A stretch of DNA of 64,000 bases from Streptomyces sp. NBC_01314 (GTDB lineage: Bacteria > Actinomycetota > Actinomycetes > Streptomycetales > Streptomycetaceae), in assembly GCF_041435215.1 (NCBI RefSeq), contig NZ_CP108394.1, forward strand, positions 11,263,817 to 11,327,816. Reading direction: 5' to 3'. The position numbers and the translations under genes were made by a program. Position 1 is the stretch's first letter; each line of letters begins with the position of its first letter. The notes beneath the pieces are model-generated. The model saw only the letters and a list, made by a program, of their open reading frames with translations. It ran no database searches and was not told where the DNA came from. Positions 52,406-60,951 of this stretch are shown here, piece after piece.

Positions 52406-55400
52406 TCATCCAGCGATGCCGGTGTGGGTGAGGAGGTGTTGTTGGTCGGGGTGGAGGGTGCTCCATTGAGCGCGTTGGGTGTTGGCCCAGTGTTGGAGTG
52501 TGTCGGGGGCGGGTTCGTTTCCGCTGGTCGTGGCGCGGTATTGCTGCCAGGTGCGGTGCCAGGTGTAGGGCCAGGGTGGGTTCCACCACGGGTCCAGGGC
52601 GGTGAGCGCCTCAATGGTGGCGGTGGAGAGGACGCCGGCGCGGGCTTTGCGGCGTTGCTGGCCCAGCCATCTGCCGAGGGGGAAGCCGTCTTGTCGGGTG
52701 TGCTTGTCCGGGGTGAGGTGGCCGTGTCGGGCGGCGTAGGCGCGTGCGTGGTCGATTCCGGGGCTGGCGGGGTAGGAGCGTGTGGCCGGGGCGGGTCGTT
52801 CGCCTACGACAGCATCGGGTGTGATGCCGAGGACGGTCAGGAGGTCCTGCTGGCCGGGGTGGAGATGCTCCCAGGACTCCTGCTGGACACGGATCCAGCG
52901 GCAAAGGCCTCGTGAGAGGTTCGTGGCCGGTACGCCGTCGGCACCCGTGGCTTCCGTGCGGAGGCGGTGGTAGGCCTGCTGCCATTGCAGGGGCCAGGGC
53001 GGATTCCACCACGGATCGATCAGGGTCAGGGCTTCGGCCCGGGTGGGGGAGAGGCGGCCCTGACCGGCGCGTCGTCGTTGCCAGGCCAGCCACTTCCCCA
53101 GCGGGAACCCGTCGAGGACGGTGCTGACGGGTGCGGCGATATGGCCGTATCCGGCGGCGTAGGCGCGGGCTTGTGCGAGCACAGTGTCCAGCAGACCGGG
53201 CCCAACGCGGGGAGCCGGTGGTTGGGCGGCTCGGGCTGTCTCGGCGGTGATACCGATCTTGGTCAGCAGGCGGTGCTGTTCGGGGTGGAGTGTGCCGTAG
53301 CCGGTGCACTGACGCCTCAGCCAGTCGGCCAGCTCCTTCTCAAGGTCCGCAATGCCGCTACCACCGCCGCCGGCTGCGGACTCTGACCGCTCGCGTACGC
53401 GAGTCCAATTGCGTTGCCACTCCAAGGACCAGGTCGGGTTCCACCAGGGGTCGAGCGCTGCGAGGAGCGTGCTGACCGGCCATGTCCCGCCTGTACTGCG
53501 ATGGTGCTCCCGCGCCTGGTGGCGCTGTTCGCTCAGCCACCGGCCCAGCGGAAACCCCTCAGGACAAGCTTTCAGGGGCGTGGCGAGGTGGCCGTGTGCG
53601 GCGGCGTACGTGCGCGCGTGGGCCAGCCCGGGGCCCGTACCGCAGAGCTGGGCGATGATCTCGTGGGGGCAAGCGGCGGCGGTCTCGGCGGTGATGCCGA
53701 TCTCCGCCAGCAGGCGCTGCTGCAGCGGATGCAACTGCTTGTAGCCGGTGCACTGTACGGACAGCCATGTGGCCCAGCCGTCACTGCCGTCCGGCCAGCT
53801 CCCTTCTGCGGCCCCTTGGCGCCGGTCTCGGGCATGAGCGCGGATCAGGTGCCAGGTTCGCTGCCACGCCAAGGGCCACGGCGGGTTCCACCACACGTCG
53901 ATCGCGTCGAGTACCTGGAGGTGCGCGCCGGGTTCGTCCTGGCGGCGGGTGAGGCAACGCTGGGCAGTGAGCCACTTCCCGAGCAAAAACCCTTGGTACG
54001 AGATGTTCTTGGTGGCCAGGGCCAGGCATCCGTGTTCGGCGGCGAAGGCGCGCGCACAGTCAACAGCCTTATCGATGCCTGCTGTCCGGCTCGTTCGGCG
54101 CGGGCGTGCGCTACCGGCGGCCTGGGCCGTGAGGCCTATGTCGGCCAGCAGACGGCGTTGTTCGGGGTGGAGTGAGCTGTAGTCGGTGCACTGCAGGTAC
54201 AGCCATTCCCCGGTCAGCATGTGGGTGTCGGGGAAGCCGTCGGCGGCGTTGAGGGGGCCGTGGCGTCTGACGTGGTCGCGGGCGCGGTAGTAGGAGCGCT
54301 GCCACTTCACCGACCAGGGGATGTTCCACCACGGATCCACCTCCTTGAGGGCGGCGGCCTTTTCTTCAGGCAGGACCAAGGCGTGGGCCTGCTGGTTGTG
54401 CACCCATTTCCCCAGGGCGAAGGAACCGACTCGGGTGTCGCGTTGGGTGGCGAGGTGGCCGTGCTGGGCGGCGTAGGTGCGCGCGTGGGCCAGGCCGGCG
54501 GCGAAGGCGCCCTCGGCGTGCACGCTGTGACCCCGCAGCCGTTTCTGAGCCGGCAGCCCCTCTGTGCCCGCGGTCTGCCGACGCTGGTAGCCCGCGAGAA
54601 CGTCGGCGAGAGGCCGGGGCCGGAGCGCCAAGGGGACCTGCCACAGCCGCTGTTCGTCGTCTCCACTGCCGCCCTCGGTACGGATGCACTGGTACGTCCA
54701 GGCAAACAGCGCTCCGTGGGTACAGCCGGCCAGACGCTCGGTGAGCCACGAACGCCGCAAGCGATGGCCCAGCTCGCCGGGCACGCAGGGCACATCAGCC
54801 AACCGGTAAGGGAGGTGACCACCACCGTCAGCAGCGACACGGAGCCGCCAGGCCCGGCTTGCCAGAAGCGTGGCGAGGGCGACGGTCTCTGGGTAGGTGA
54901 CCAGATCCCGCGCCAGGATCCGCCACCGCTGCGGATCCTCGCCCGCGGGCATGGCCGCATCCAGCCGCATCGGCCACAGACGTTCCTCGGGCCACTCCTG
55001 CGCCCACCACCAGGCTGTGACCGCTTCCGCAACCTCGAACGCCGAACCAGCGACGGGGGAGCGGCGCAGCAGCCTGCGGTGATCCGCCTGCGCCTGGACC
55101 ACCTCCGGGCATCCGGCCAACCCCACGACACGGCCCCCGCTGCCAGGCACGTTCATCAGCCAGCACCGGTGGCGTGGGCAGACTCGCTGGTGCGCCGCCA
55201 GGTACACCCGGGCTGGTGCAACGCGACCGGTCCGCGCAGCCACACAGCCCGGGCACGCCGGACCCCAGGCAGCAACCGTCTCCACCCCGTTGTAGAGCCG
55301 CACCGCCGGCCGCTCCTTCGAGGGGCCCAGCGGCTCCTCCCGCGTCCAGGCCGGCAACGCATGGCGTAAGCCCACCTGCGGCACACGACACAGCGCCGCG

Positions 55401-55615
55401 ACCCGGTCCCGGGCCGCAGCGTTCAAGAACACCTCGCTGTCGCCCTGCAGAGCCCGGACGACGCCCTGCTGGCCAGCCACTTCGGTAACCGACGACAGCA
55501 GACTCCGCACCGTCAGGCCGTACCTGTCCGCGATCCGCCCCAGGAACGACAGCGTCATCTCACCCTGCAGGGGAGCCACCCGAAAGGCACCCGCAGCCAG
55601 CAACAGCGTCCCCAC
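52406..55615 (-). CDS. TniQ fused to five helicase-associated (HA) repeats
   Basis: A 1069-aa protein. Residues 1-300 are a TniQ domain: FRVAPLQGEMTLSFLGRIAD, a zinc site CPGC...CPRH, and WRILARDLVTYPETV paralleling the first TniQ. From about residue 373 five tandem HA-type repeats follow. Each has an (A)HARxYAAxHGHLA start, an F-x-LGxWL-x-xQR core and a WWNPPWPxxWQRxWxxxR end, followed by CTGYxxLHPxQxRLL linkers. HA repeats are helical DNA-binding units, known from actinomycete plasmid and telomeric helicases. The start is a GTG at 55615; the N-terminal spacing to APLQGE then matches the first TniQ. It is probably a target selector with its own DNA-reading array. Confidence 0.85.
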   Translation of the reverse strand: MGTLLLAAGAFRVAPLQGEMTLSFLGRIADRYGLTVRSLLSSVTEVAGQQGVVRALQGDSEVFLNAAARDRVAALCRVPQVGLRHALPAWTREEPLGPSKERPAVRLYNGVETVAAWGPACPGCVAARTGRVAPARVYLAAHQRVCPRHRCWLMNVPGSGGRVVGLAGCPEVVQAQADHRRLLRRSPVAGSAFEVAEAVTAWWWAQEWPEERLWPMRLDAAMPAGEDPQRWRILARDLVTYPETVALATLLASRAWRLRVAADGGGHLPYRLADVPCVPGELGHRLRRSWLTERLAGCTHGALFAWTYQCIRTEGGSGDDEQRLWQVPLALRPRPLADVLAGYQRRQTAGTEGLPAQKRLRGHSVHAEGAFAAGLAHARTYAAQHGHLATQRDTRVGSFALGKWVHNQQAHALVLPEEKAAALKEVDPWWNIPWSVKWQRSYYRARDHVRRHGPLNAADGFPDTHMLTGEWLYLQCTDYSSLHPEQRRLLADIGLTAQAAGSARPRRTSRTAGIDKAVDCARAFAAEHGCLALATKNISYQGFLLGKWLTAQRCLTRRQDEPGAHLQVLDAIDVWWNPPWPLAWQRTWHLIRAHARDRRQGAAEGSWPDGSDGWATWLSVQCTGYKQLHPLQQRLLAEIGITAETAAACPHEIIAQLCGTGPGLAHARTYAAAHGHLATPLKACPEGFPLGRWLSEQRHQAREHHRSTGGTWPVSTLLAALDPWWNPTWSLEWQRNWTRVRERSESAAGGGGSGIADLEKELADWLRRQCTGYGTLHPEQHRLLTKIGITAETARAAQPPAPRVGPGLLDTVLAQARAYAAGYGHIAAPVSTVLDGFPLGKWLAWQRRRAGQGRLSPTRAEALTLIDPWWNPPWPLQWQQAYHRLRTEATGADGVPATNLSRGLCRWIRVQQESWEHLHPGQQDLLTVLGITPDAVVGERPAPATRSYPASPGIDHARAYAARHGHLTPDKHTRQDGFPLGRWLGQQRRKARAGVLSTATIEALTALDPWWNPPWPYTWHRTWQQYRATTSGNEPAPDTLQHWANTQRAQWSTLHPDQQHLLTHTGIAG

Positions 55616-55627
55616 CCGCCCGTCTCT

Positions 55628-55653
55628 TGTGACAACTATCGTGCTTCGACTCA
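55628..55653 (+). repeat. GTGACAAC box at the 5' side of the TniQ-HA gene
   Basis: TGTGACAACTATCGTGCTTC starts at 55628 and continues GACTCA up to the duplicated ACAAG at 55654. It is the third copy of the box near 47.7 and 49.7 kb. If the mini-transposon were removed it would lie about 30 bases downstream of the intact tpg stop. The copy at 47.7 kb also lies downstream of a tpg (the remnant). Confidence 0.5.
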
Positions 55654-55835
55654 ACAAGTGTGACTGAGCGCTCTAGTTGGCGGGTAAGCGTTGGCGGCAC
55701 GAGCGAGGCCCGGGCGGTGTCCTTCGGGTTCCTCAGCCGTGACGCGGTCGTTGGAACCTGTCCACCAGGCGGTGTCCTGGCGATCCAGAGCGCTGGCGCC
55801 AGGTTTAGCCGAAAATGACGACGAACACGATCGCC

Positions 55836-56744
55836 TTACTGGCCGCGAAGGGCACTGAGCAAGCTAGTCAGCTCTGGCGGCTGCAGGGTCTTCCAAGCAA
55901 CCGGGCTAACCCCTGGAGTCATCATGTGGCCATAAATGCGATCGCAGGTAACTATGGACTGTTCAGCGACGAATAGCAGACCCTCCCAGTCGGTGACATC
56001 AAAGCTCTCACCATCAATGAGGTCCAGTGGAAAATAAGCTACTGGCCATCGGCCGAATCGTGCATTTTCGAGCGATTGCCGCATCATGCTGAGGTGGGAC
56101 GTCACTCCAGTCATGGCATGGGGGCCGCCTTCGAGAAAATCAAACCCGGGAGGCCCGGAATATCGAGAAAATGCCGCCTGCCGCTCCTGATCCGCTAGAT
56201 CCCAGACCGCCTCGTAAGCCTTCATGAGGCGCGCAATCCGCTCGTCGAGAACCTTTGCTTTCGTCGCTGAGACCTCATCTTGAAAGTTCAGCCTGAAGTC
56301 TTCCAGGCTAGTCAAGGTGATATTTGTATTCTGGGTAGCGCGGATTGCTCCGGCTTGGAATCCGCTCTCGGAAAAAACAAGCCCGCGATCGGCTCCGATG
56401 TCATCGACTATTCCCTGGAGCGTGAGGATTCTCTCCTTCGGAATCCGTCGCTGCCATGCCTTGCACTCGACCAGCCAGAGAATATCCACCCCGGCAATAC
56501 TCAGGCGGGCCACGACGTCGATGTCATGCCGACCTCGTGCACCTTCAATGGTTTCATCGACGCGCGTATCGAATCCGAGCTCGGACAAGAAGGAGGAGAC
56601 TTCCTGTTGGTATTCCTGCCATTCTGGTGTCCGGCCCAATTGAACACTCCAGTAGGTGTAAGTGGCACTAGATTCTGGCTGCTTCGCCAGCGGCGCGCCC
56701 AGTTGCACCCGACCGCGCTGGAGGTCGGCCTCGCCGACCTCCAC
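55836..56744 (-). CDS. Restriction-endonuclease-like protein (Mrr-type PD-(D/E)XK), transposon cargo
   Basis: A 302-aa protein. The nuclease core is FDTRVDETIEGARGRHDIDV, then VVARL and LWLVECKAWQRRIPKERI (Asp...Glu-x-Lys), followed by VDDIGADRGLVFSESGFQAG, typical of Mrr/type IV-like enzymes. The C-terminal 150 residues are a possible recognition domain. G+C is strikingly low for this genome (near 55%), with A/T-ending codons, so it came from elsewhere. The GTG at 56744 has no strong ribosome site; later starts are possible. It is the only cargo of the mini-transposon and has no methylase, which fits a modification-dependent or stand-alone defence nuclease. Confidence 0.78.
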   Translation of the reverse strand: MEVGEADLQRGRVQLGAPLAKQPESSATYTYWSVQLGRTPEWQEYQQEVSSFLSELGFDTRVDETIEGARGRHDIDVVARLSIAGVDILWLVECKAWQRRIPKERILTLQGIVDDIGADRGLVFSESGFQAGAIRATQNTNITLTSLEDFRLNFQDEVSATKAKVLDERIARLMKAYEAVWDLADQERQAAFSRYSGPPGFDFLEGGPHAMTGVTSHLSMMRQSLENARFGRWPVAYFPLDLIDGESFDVTDWEGLLFVAEQSIVTCDRIYGHMMTPGVSPVAWKTLQPPELTSLLSALRGQ

Positions 56745-56946
56745 AGTTCTGACGACCCCCGACCGGAGCCAGTTGACAAGGATTCAGGCGAGGGTCAGGG
56801 GCTGGCTCGGACATGGGGGTGAGCCTAGTCGGCGCCAGCCTCACTGGTTCCAACTCTCGTGACCAGGTTCCCACTAGCGCGTCACGTCTCAGCACCGTCG
56901 ACCGCCAGCGCACAACCCGCCAAGCAAACCGCTCACCCGCCAACTA

Positions 56947-58191
56947 GTAGACTGTCGCGGCTAATTTTTGGGATATAGATGGCGCAGTTTGATGCGTGCG
57001 TCGTGGGTGGTGAACTGCCAGTTCACCTGACGTTGGCCGGTGTTGGTGGCGTTCTGCCAGGCCGAGAGTTCGGTGTTGAGGATGTCGAGGTCGCTGATCC
57101 TGCGGTCGAGGCATTGCCGGGTCAGCGCGGAGAGTTCGATCTCGGCGATGTTGAGCCATGACCCGTGCTTGGGCGTGTGGTGGATCTCGAGGCGTTGGGC
57201 CAGGGCGAATGCCTCTTGTGGTTCGAATGCCTCGTACAGCGAGGCGATGCCGTGGGTGTTGAGGTTGTCCATCACGAGCACCACGGTCTCGGCGTCGGGG
57301 TAGTCCACGCTCAGCAGCTGCTTGACCTGGCCGGCCCAGTCGATCCGGGTCCGCCGGGACAGCGCCTGAACAGCACGCCACCCGCGCAGGGGTTCGACCC
57401 ACACGAAGATCGAGCACGTGCCGCAGCGGATGTACTCGCTGTCCTGGCAGGCGTCGTGACCAGGGCGGGCCGGCAGCGGGTCGCGGGTATCGGCGAGGAG
57501 CTGGTAGGGCTTCTCGTCCATGCACACCACCGGACATGCCGGGTCGTAGGGCCGGGCATAGACAGCCAGCACGTCTTCCATCCGGGCCGCGAACTCCGCG
57601 TTCGTCCGTGGTGGGATGGTCCAGCACTTTCTCAGGTGAGGACGCAGTTCCGTTTTTTTAAGACCCGCCCGATGGTGGAGTGGTCCAGATCGGGGATGTC
57701 CTCGGTCAGCGCGACGTGCTTCTCCAGCAGACGCAGCGACCACCGGGTATAGCCCTGGGGTGGCTGCGAGCACGCCATCGCGATCAGCCGGGCTTCGACC
57801 TCGCCGGTCACCGGCGAGGGCACCGGCGGGAGGTCACGCCTCTTCCGCGCGATCGTGGCGTGCACATCGCCACCGGTCTCGGCGAAACGCTTGGCAACCA
57901 GCCGTAACGTCTCACCGGAGACGCCGAGCCGGGCCGCGATCGCCTCCTTGGAATCCACGTCACCCACCGAGACATCCAGTGCAAGCAGCACCCGCGCACG
58001 CATGATCATCGAGGCCCCGCGAACACCCGTCGTGGTCACCCGGACCAACTCCTCACGATCCTGCGCGCTCAGCCTGACCGGCCGCTTCTTCTGTGAACCC
58101 ACGACGACAGTCCTGTCTGGCAAAAGGGAGGGAACCCACCTGACACCAGCCTCCCAACCAGACATGCCATAACTAAGCAGCGACACGCTAC
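56947..58191 (-). mobile_element. IS630-family insertion inside the mini-transposon end
   Basis: A 1245-bp element. The inward ends read GTAGACTGTCGCGGCTAA (left) and GTAGCGTGTCGCTGCTTAG (right), flanked by the duplicated TA at 56945-56946 and 58192-58193, the usual IS630 target. Removing it and one TA restores the right terminal repeat of the mini-transposon (positions 56935-56946 joined to 58194-58208). So this insertion came later and probably immobilised the mini-transposon. Confidence 0.9.
56961..58102 (-). CDS. IS630-family transposase made by -1 frameshifting
   Basis: Two overlapping frames encode it. The first (GTG at 58102 to a stop at 57632) has the HTH region [20 protein letters not shown], then [20 protein letters not shown]. 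The second continues to 56961 with the catalytic triad in [13 protein letters not shown] (Asp), [13 protein letters not shown] (Asp) and [16 protein letters not shown] (Glu). They join at a run of seven A on the coding strand (57653-57659; TTAAAAAAAC), where a -1 slip gives one protein of about 380 aa. Such slippery joints are usual in IS630 elements. The alternative is a simple inactivating mutation, but both halves look conserved. Confidence 0.82.
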
Positions 58192-58241
58192 TAGGGTGCT
58201 CAGTCACAACAAGCAGGTGCCGGGCCGCGGCCGGCGCCAGG

Positions 58242-58799
58242 TCAGTAGTCGAGGTCGAGGTAGTCGATGTCGTTGAGGGTGACGTCGGAGAGTCCTGCGG
58301 CGCGCCCTCCGCCGTCCTGGAAATAGACGTCCTTAAATCCTTCGGCGATGATCCCCCGCATCTGCTGGTCGCTGGCCCCTGTGTCACGGGCGTCGAACAG
58401 GCGCTGCGCGTAGGCCGGGGGGAGGTGCACGGTCAGGCGGCGGAAGCGTCCGTCGTCGGTCGTGCCGACGGGTGCGGTGTACCCGAAGCGGGCCCTCGTC
58501 TCCACCGTGATGCCGCCGGAGGCCGCGGCATGTTTCTGCCGGCGCTTGCGCACCTGTGGCTGCCACCGCTGCCGTACCGCGTCGTCGAGTTTCGCGGCGA
58601 CGTCGGCGCGGGCGTGCTTGCGGGCGCCGCGCCGGTAGCGGTTGACGGAGTCGGCGGTGACCCCGAGCTCCTGCGCGACGGCCTTCGCACTGCCCAACTG
58701 CTTGAGCAGGAACCCGATCTGACCTTTCAGCGTCTTCGGCGGCTCGCGGGTGAAGGACTCCCGGTCGGCCCGCTCGATCGCGTCGTCGATCTCCCCCAC
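58242..58799 (-). CDS. tpg: Telomere terminal protein
   Basis: A 185-aa protein, the normal size for Tpg, which is covalently linked to the 5' ends of streptomycete linear replicons and primes telomere end-patching. It reads MGEIDDAIERADRESFTREP, then PKTLKGQIGFLLKQLGSAKA and VAQELGVTADSVNRYRRGAR (an HTH-like DNA-binding region). It ends with VGTTDDGRFRRLTVHLPPAY and TLNDIDYLDLDY. The GTG start has AAGGAGAG upstream within the end of tap, 4 bases away, so tap-tpg is one operon as in other streptomycetes. A transposon end lies 28 bases past its stop. A decayed relative lies at 47440-47649. Confidence 0.95.
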   Translation of the reverse strand: MGEIDDAIERADRESFTREPPKTLKGQIGFLLKQLGSAKAVAQELGVTADSVNRYRRGARKHARADVAAKLDDAVRQRWQPQVRKRRQKHAAASGGITVETRARFGYTAPVGTTDDGRFRRLTVHLPPAYAQRLFDARDTGASDQQMRGIIAEGFKDVYFQDGGGRAAGLSDVTLNDIDYLDLDY

Positions 58800-58803
58800 G
58801 GCC

Positions 58804-60894
58804 TTACTCTCCTTCGTCGAGGACGGCGTCGCCGCCCTTGATGTGGCGGGCCGGGTTGAGGCCCTTCTCCATGAGGTCGACCGCCCACAGCATCGTCTGG
58901 ACGCCCTCCAGCTTCGCCAGGCCCGGCGTCGGTCCGAGGCGGAACCCGCCGGGCTGTGGCTTCCCGGACGTCGCGTACGGCAGGAAGTCCAGCGGGCTGT
59001 CCCCCGGGGAGGGGTAGACGACGCAGTCGGACAGCACGGCGAGCGGGTACAGGCCCGTCATCCGAGCCATGTTGTTGAGCTTGCGGTGCATGTTGACGCG
59101 GGCCTTGCTGATGACGGCGGCGCGGATGTCGGGGCGCCAGGTCGGGCGCTGCATGGCCGGCCACGGGTCGCCGTCCTTGTAGGACTTGCCCTGGGGGCGC
59201 TCGCGGAGCTTGCCGACGCCGCCCTTCACGGTGGCCTTGATGGCACCGAGGACGGCGGTCAGGGCCGGGTCGATCTGCTTGTGCTGCTCCATCGCGGCGA
59301 GGAAGGCCCGGTCGTCCAGGTCCTTCGTGACGCCGAGGTCGGCGAGGGTGTCGACGTAGGCGGTCTTGAGGCGGTCGTGCCACGGGTCCAGGTAGGCGCC
59401 GGTCTCGCGGCGCAGGTACGCCTCGATCGGGTGCACGTCGTAGCCGAGCTCCTGGGCGTAGGCAAGGGTGTGCGTCTGGTACCAGGCCGGGCCGGTCGGT
59501 CGGCTGCCGTCCGGAGTGAACGGCGAGGGCAGGCGCGGGTCCAGCTCGATGTGGGACAGGTCCGCCAGCCAGCTCCCGGGGATCTTCGGGTTGAACTTCG
59601 GGGCATGGAAGTGGTCCGGCGCGGAGAGACCGACGACCAGGCGGGCCGCGGCGGCGAGGAACGCCGTGTTGAGGTCCAGGCCGACCGCGTACGGCAGCGT
59701 GCACTCCTCATCGCTGAGCGTCTCCACCGACCGCACCCACTGGTACGCCTCTTCGTTGAGGAAGCCGCCGGTCCAGCCGCTGTTCACGACGACGGGGTGT
59801 TCCGGGGTGGCCTCCGGTGGCGCGGGGTCCATCGGCTCGGTGCCCAGGGAGCCCGCGTTGTGGCCGGACACCCAGTTCCCGGTCTGAGGGTCCTGCACGG
59901 CCTTCGTCGGCGGGCGCAGCGCGGTCATCAGCTCCAGGCCCGAGACGGCCGTGGAGCCGCGCGGGGTGATGACCCGCTGGGCGTAGATTCCGAGGACGCG
60001 GGCGATGTCGGCCGGCTCCATCTCACAGACGCCGGGCCACGACCGGGGATCGAGGGCGTCCCACGACAGGATGGCGAGCTGCACGCACTGCCGCTCACGT
60101 CCCTGCGCCTTGCGGTAGACCCTTGCCCACGGGCCGAACCCGCGCTGCGTCAACTGCCATTTCGCCTTCGCGACCTGCTTGACCACCGGGTGGTCGTCGG
60201 GCAGGCGCAGGGAGCGGCGCTGCTCGTGGCCCTCCAGGCGCTCCGACAGCCCCAGCTTTACGGCGGCCGCGGCGGTGAGCACGATCAGCGGATCGCTGTC
60301 CTTGCCGTACCGGTTGAGCTTCGCGGCACCGAGGCCGGACTCGCGCAGCGTCCACTCCACCAGCTCCACCACCGTGGTCGCCGGGCAGTCGAGCACGATC
60401 CCGTCGACGCCGTACGCGGAACCGTCACCGTCCAGCACCGCGAGCGGACCATGCGGGAACCGCGAGTCGGCTACGGGCGCGGAACGCTTCTTCGCCGGAC
60501 GGCGCGACGTCGCCGACTCAGCCTGGACGACGGGCACCTCCACTACGGCGGGCGCCTCGGGCACGGCCGGGCCGGTGAACGTCTCCGCAACCGGTTCCGG
60601 GTTGAGCGCGGGAGCCGCGGCGGGCGTGACAGCGGGAGCTCCGTGGGCCGGGTACTTCGCGGCCCACCCGTTCAGCAGCCGCTGGTAGGCATCCAGGCGC
60701 GGCGACTTTGGCTCCGAGCGGCCGTTCTCCCAGTTCTTCACCGACTGGGTCGTCGTCTTCAACGTGGTGGCGAGGCGGGCCTGGGTGATGCCGGCGGCCT
60801 CACGGAGCCGGGCACGCTCCGCCGGAGGCGGGAGATGCGGCTCCTCGTTCAACAGCGCGTCGACGGACGCGAACAGCTCTTCCTCAGATGCCAT
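58804..60894 (-). CDS. tap: Telomere-associated protein
   Basis: A 696-aa protein of the Tap family, which binds the single-stranded 3' overhang and brings Tpg to the telomere. An N-terminal XRE-like HTH reads RLREAAGITQARLATTLKTT, then TQSVKNWENGRSEPKSPRLD. A Pro/Ala/Val-rich linker (residues 90-145) follows. Then comes the conserved body, including AVLDGDGSAYGVDGIVLDCP, TLPYAVGLDLNTAFLAAAAR and RVNMHRKLNNMARMTGLYPL. The latter part resembles the palm of family-B-like polymerases in layout, but I would not press that. I use the ATG at 60894; a GTG at 60909 is possible. The gene is directly upstream of tpg. Confidence 0.93.
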   Translation of the reverse strand: MASEEELFASVDALLNEEPHLPPPAERARLREAAGITQARLATTLKTTTQSVKNWENGRSEPKSPRLDAYQRLLNGWAAKYPAHGAPAVTPAAAPALNPEPVAETFTGPAVPEAPAVVEVPVVQAESATSRRPAKKRSAPVADSRFPHGPLAVLDGDGSAYGVDGIVLDCPATTVVELVEWTLRESGLGAAKLNRYGKDSDPLIVLTAAAAVKLGLSERLEGHEQRRSLRLPDDHPVVKQVAKAKWQLTQRGFGPWARVYRKAQGRERQCVQLAILSWDALDPRSWPGVCEMEPADIARVLGIYAQRVITPRGSTAVSGLELMTALRPPTKAVQDPQTGNWVSGHNAGSLGTEPMDPAPPEATPEHPVVVNSGWTGGFLNEEAYQWVRSVETLSDEECTLPYAVGLDLNTAFLAAAARLVVGLSAPDHFHAPKFNPKIPGSWLADLSHIELDPRLPSPFTPDGSRPTGPAWYQTHTLAYAQELGYDVHPIEAYLRRETGAYLDPWHDRLKTAYVDTLADLGVTKDLDDRAFLAAMEQHKQIDPALTAVLGAIKATVKGGVGKLRERPQGKSYKDGDPWPAMQRPTWRPDIRAAVISKARVNMHRKLNNMARMTGLYPLAVLSDCVVYPSPGDSPLDFLPYATSGKPQPGGFRLGPTPGLAKLEGVQTMLWAVDLMEKGLNPARHIKGGDAVLDEGE

Positions 60895-60951
60895 TCCCTG
60901 CACCTTCACATCAGGACCCGATACTGCTTAACCAAAAACTTATCCCACTCC

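Larger units (their letters stand above)
55659..58208. mobile_element. Mini-transposon with terminal inverted repeats and 5-bp duplication
   Basis: The left end starts TGTGACTGAGC at 55659 and continues through CTAGTTGGCGGGT-AGCG. The right end, read inward from 58208, is the same with three differences in about 31 positions, once the IS630 element inside it is removed. A 5-bp duplication ACAAG flanks it at 55654-55658 and 58209-58213. TGT ends with a 5-bp duplication are the hallmark of Tn7/Mu/Tn5053-type transposases. Without the IS it is about 1.3 kb and carries only a restriction-endonuclease gene, so it must be moved in trans. The right end lies 28 bp from the tpg stop codon. Confidence 0.85.

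Noticed and set aside
33706..58208. One single 24.5-kb transposon from 33706 to 58208
   Set aside because: The flanks do not match (GCGGG versus ACAAG), and the ACAAG duplication pairs 58208 with 55659 instead; kept only as separate observations.
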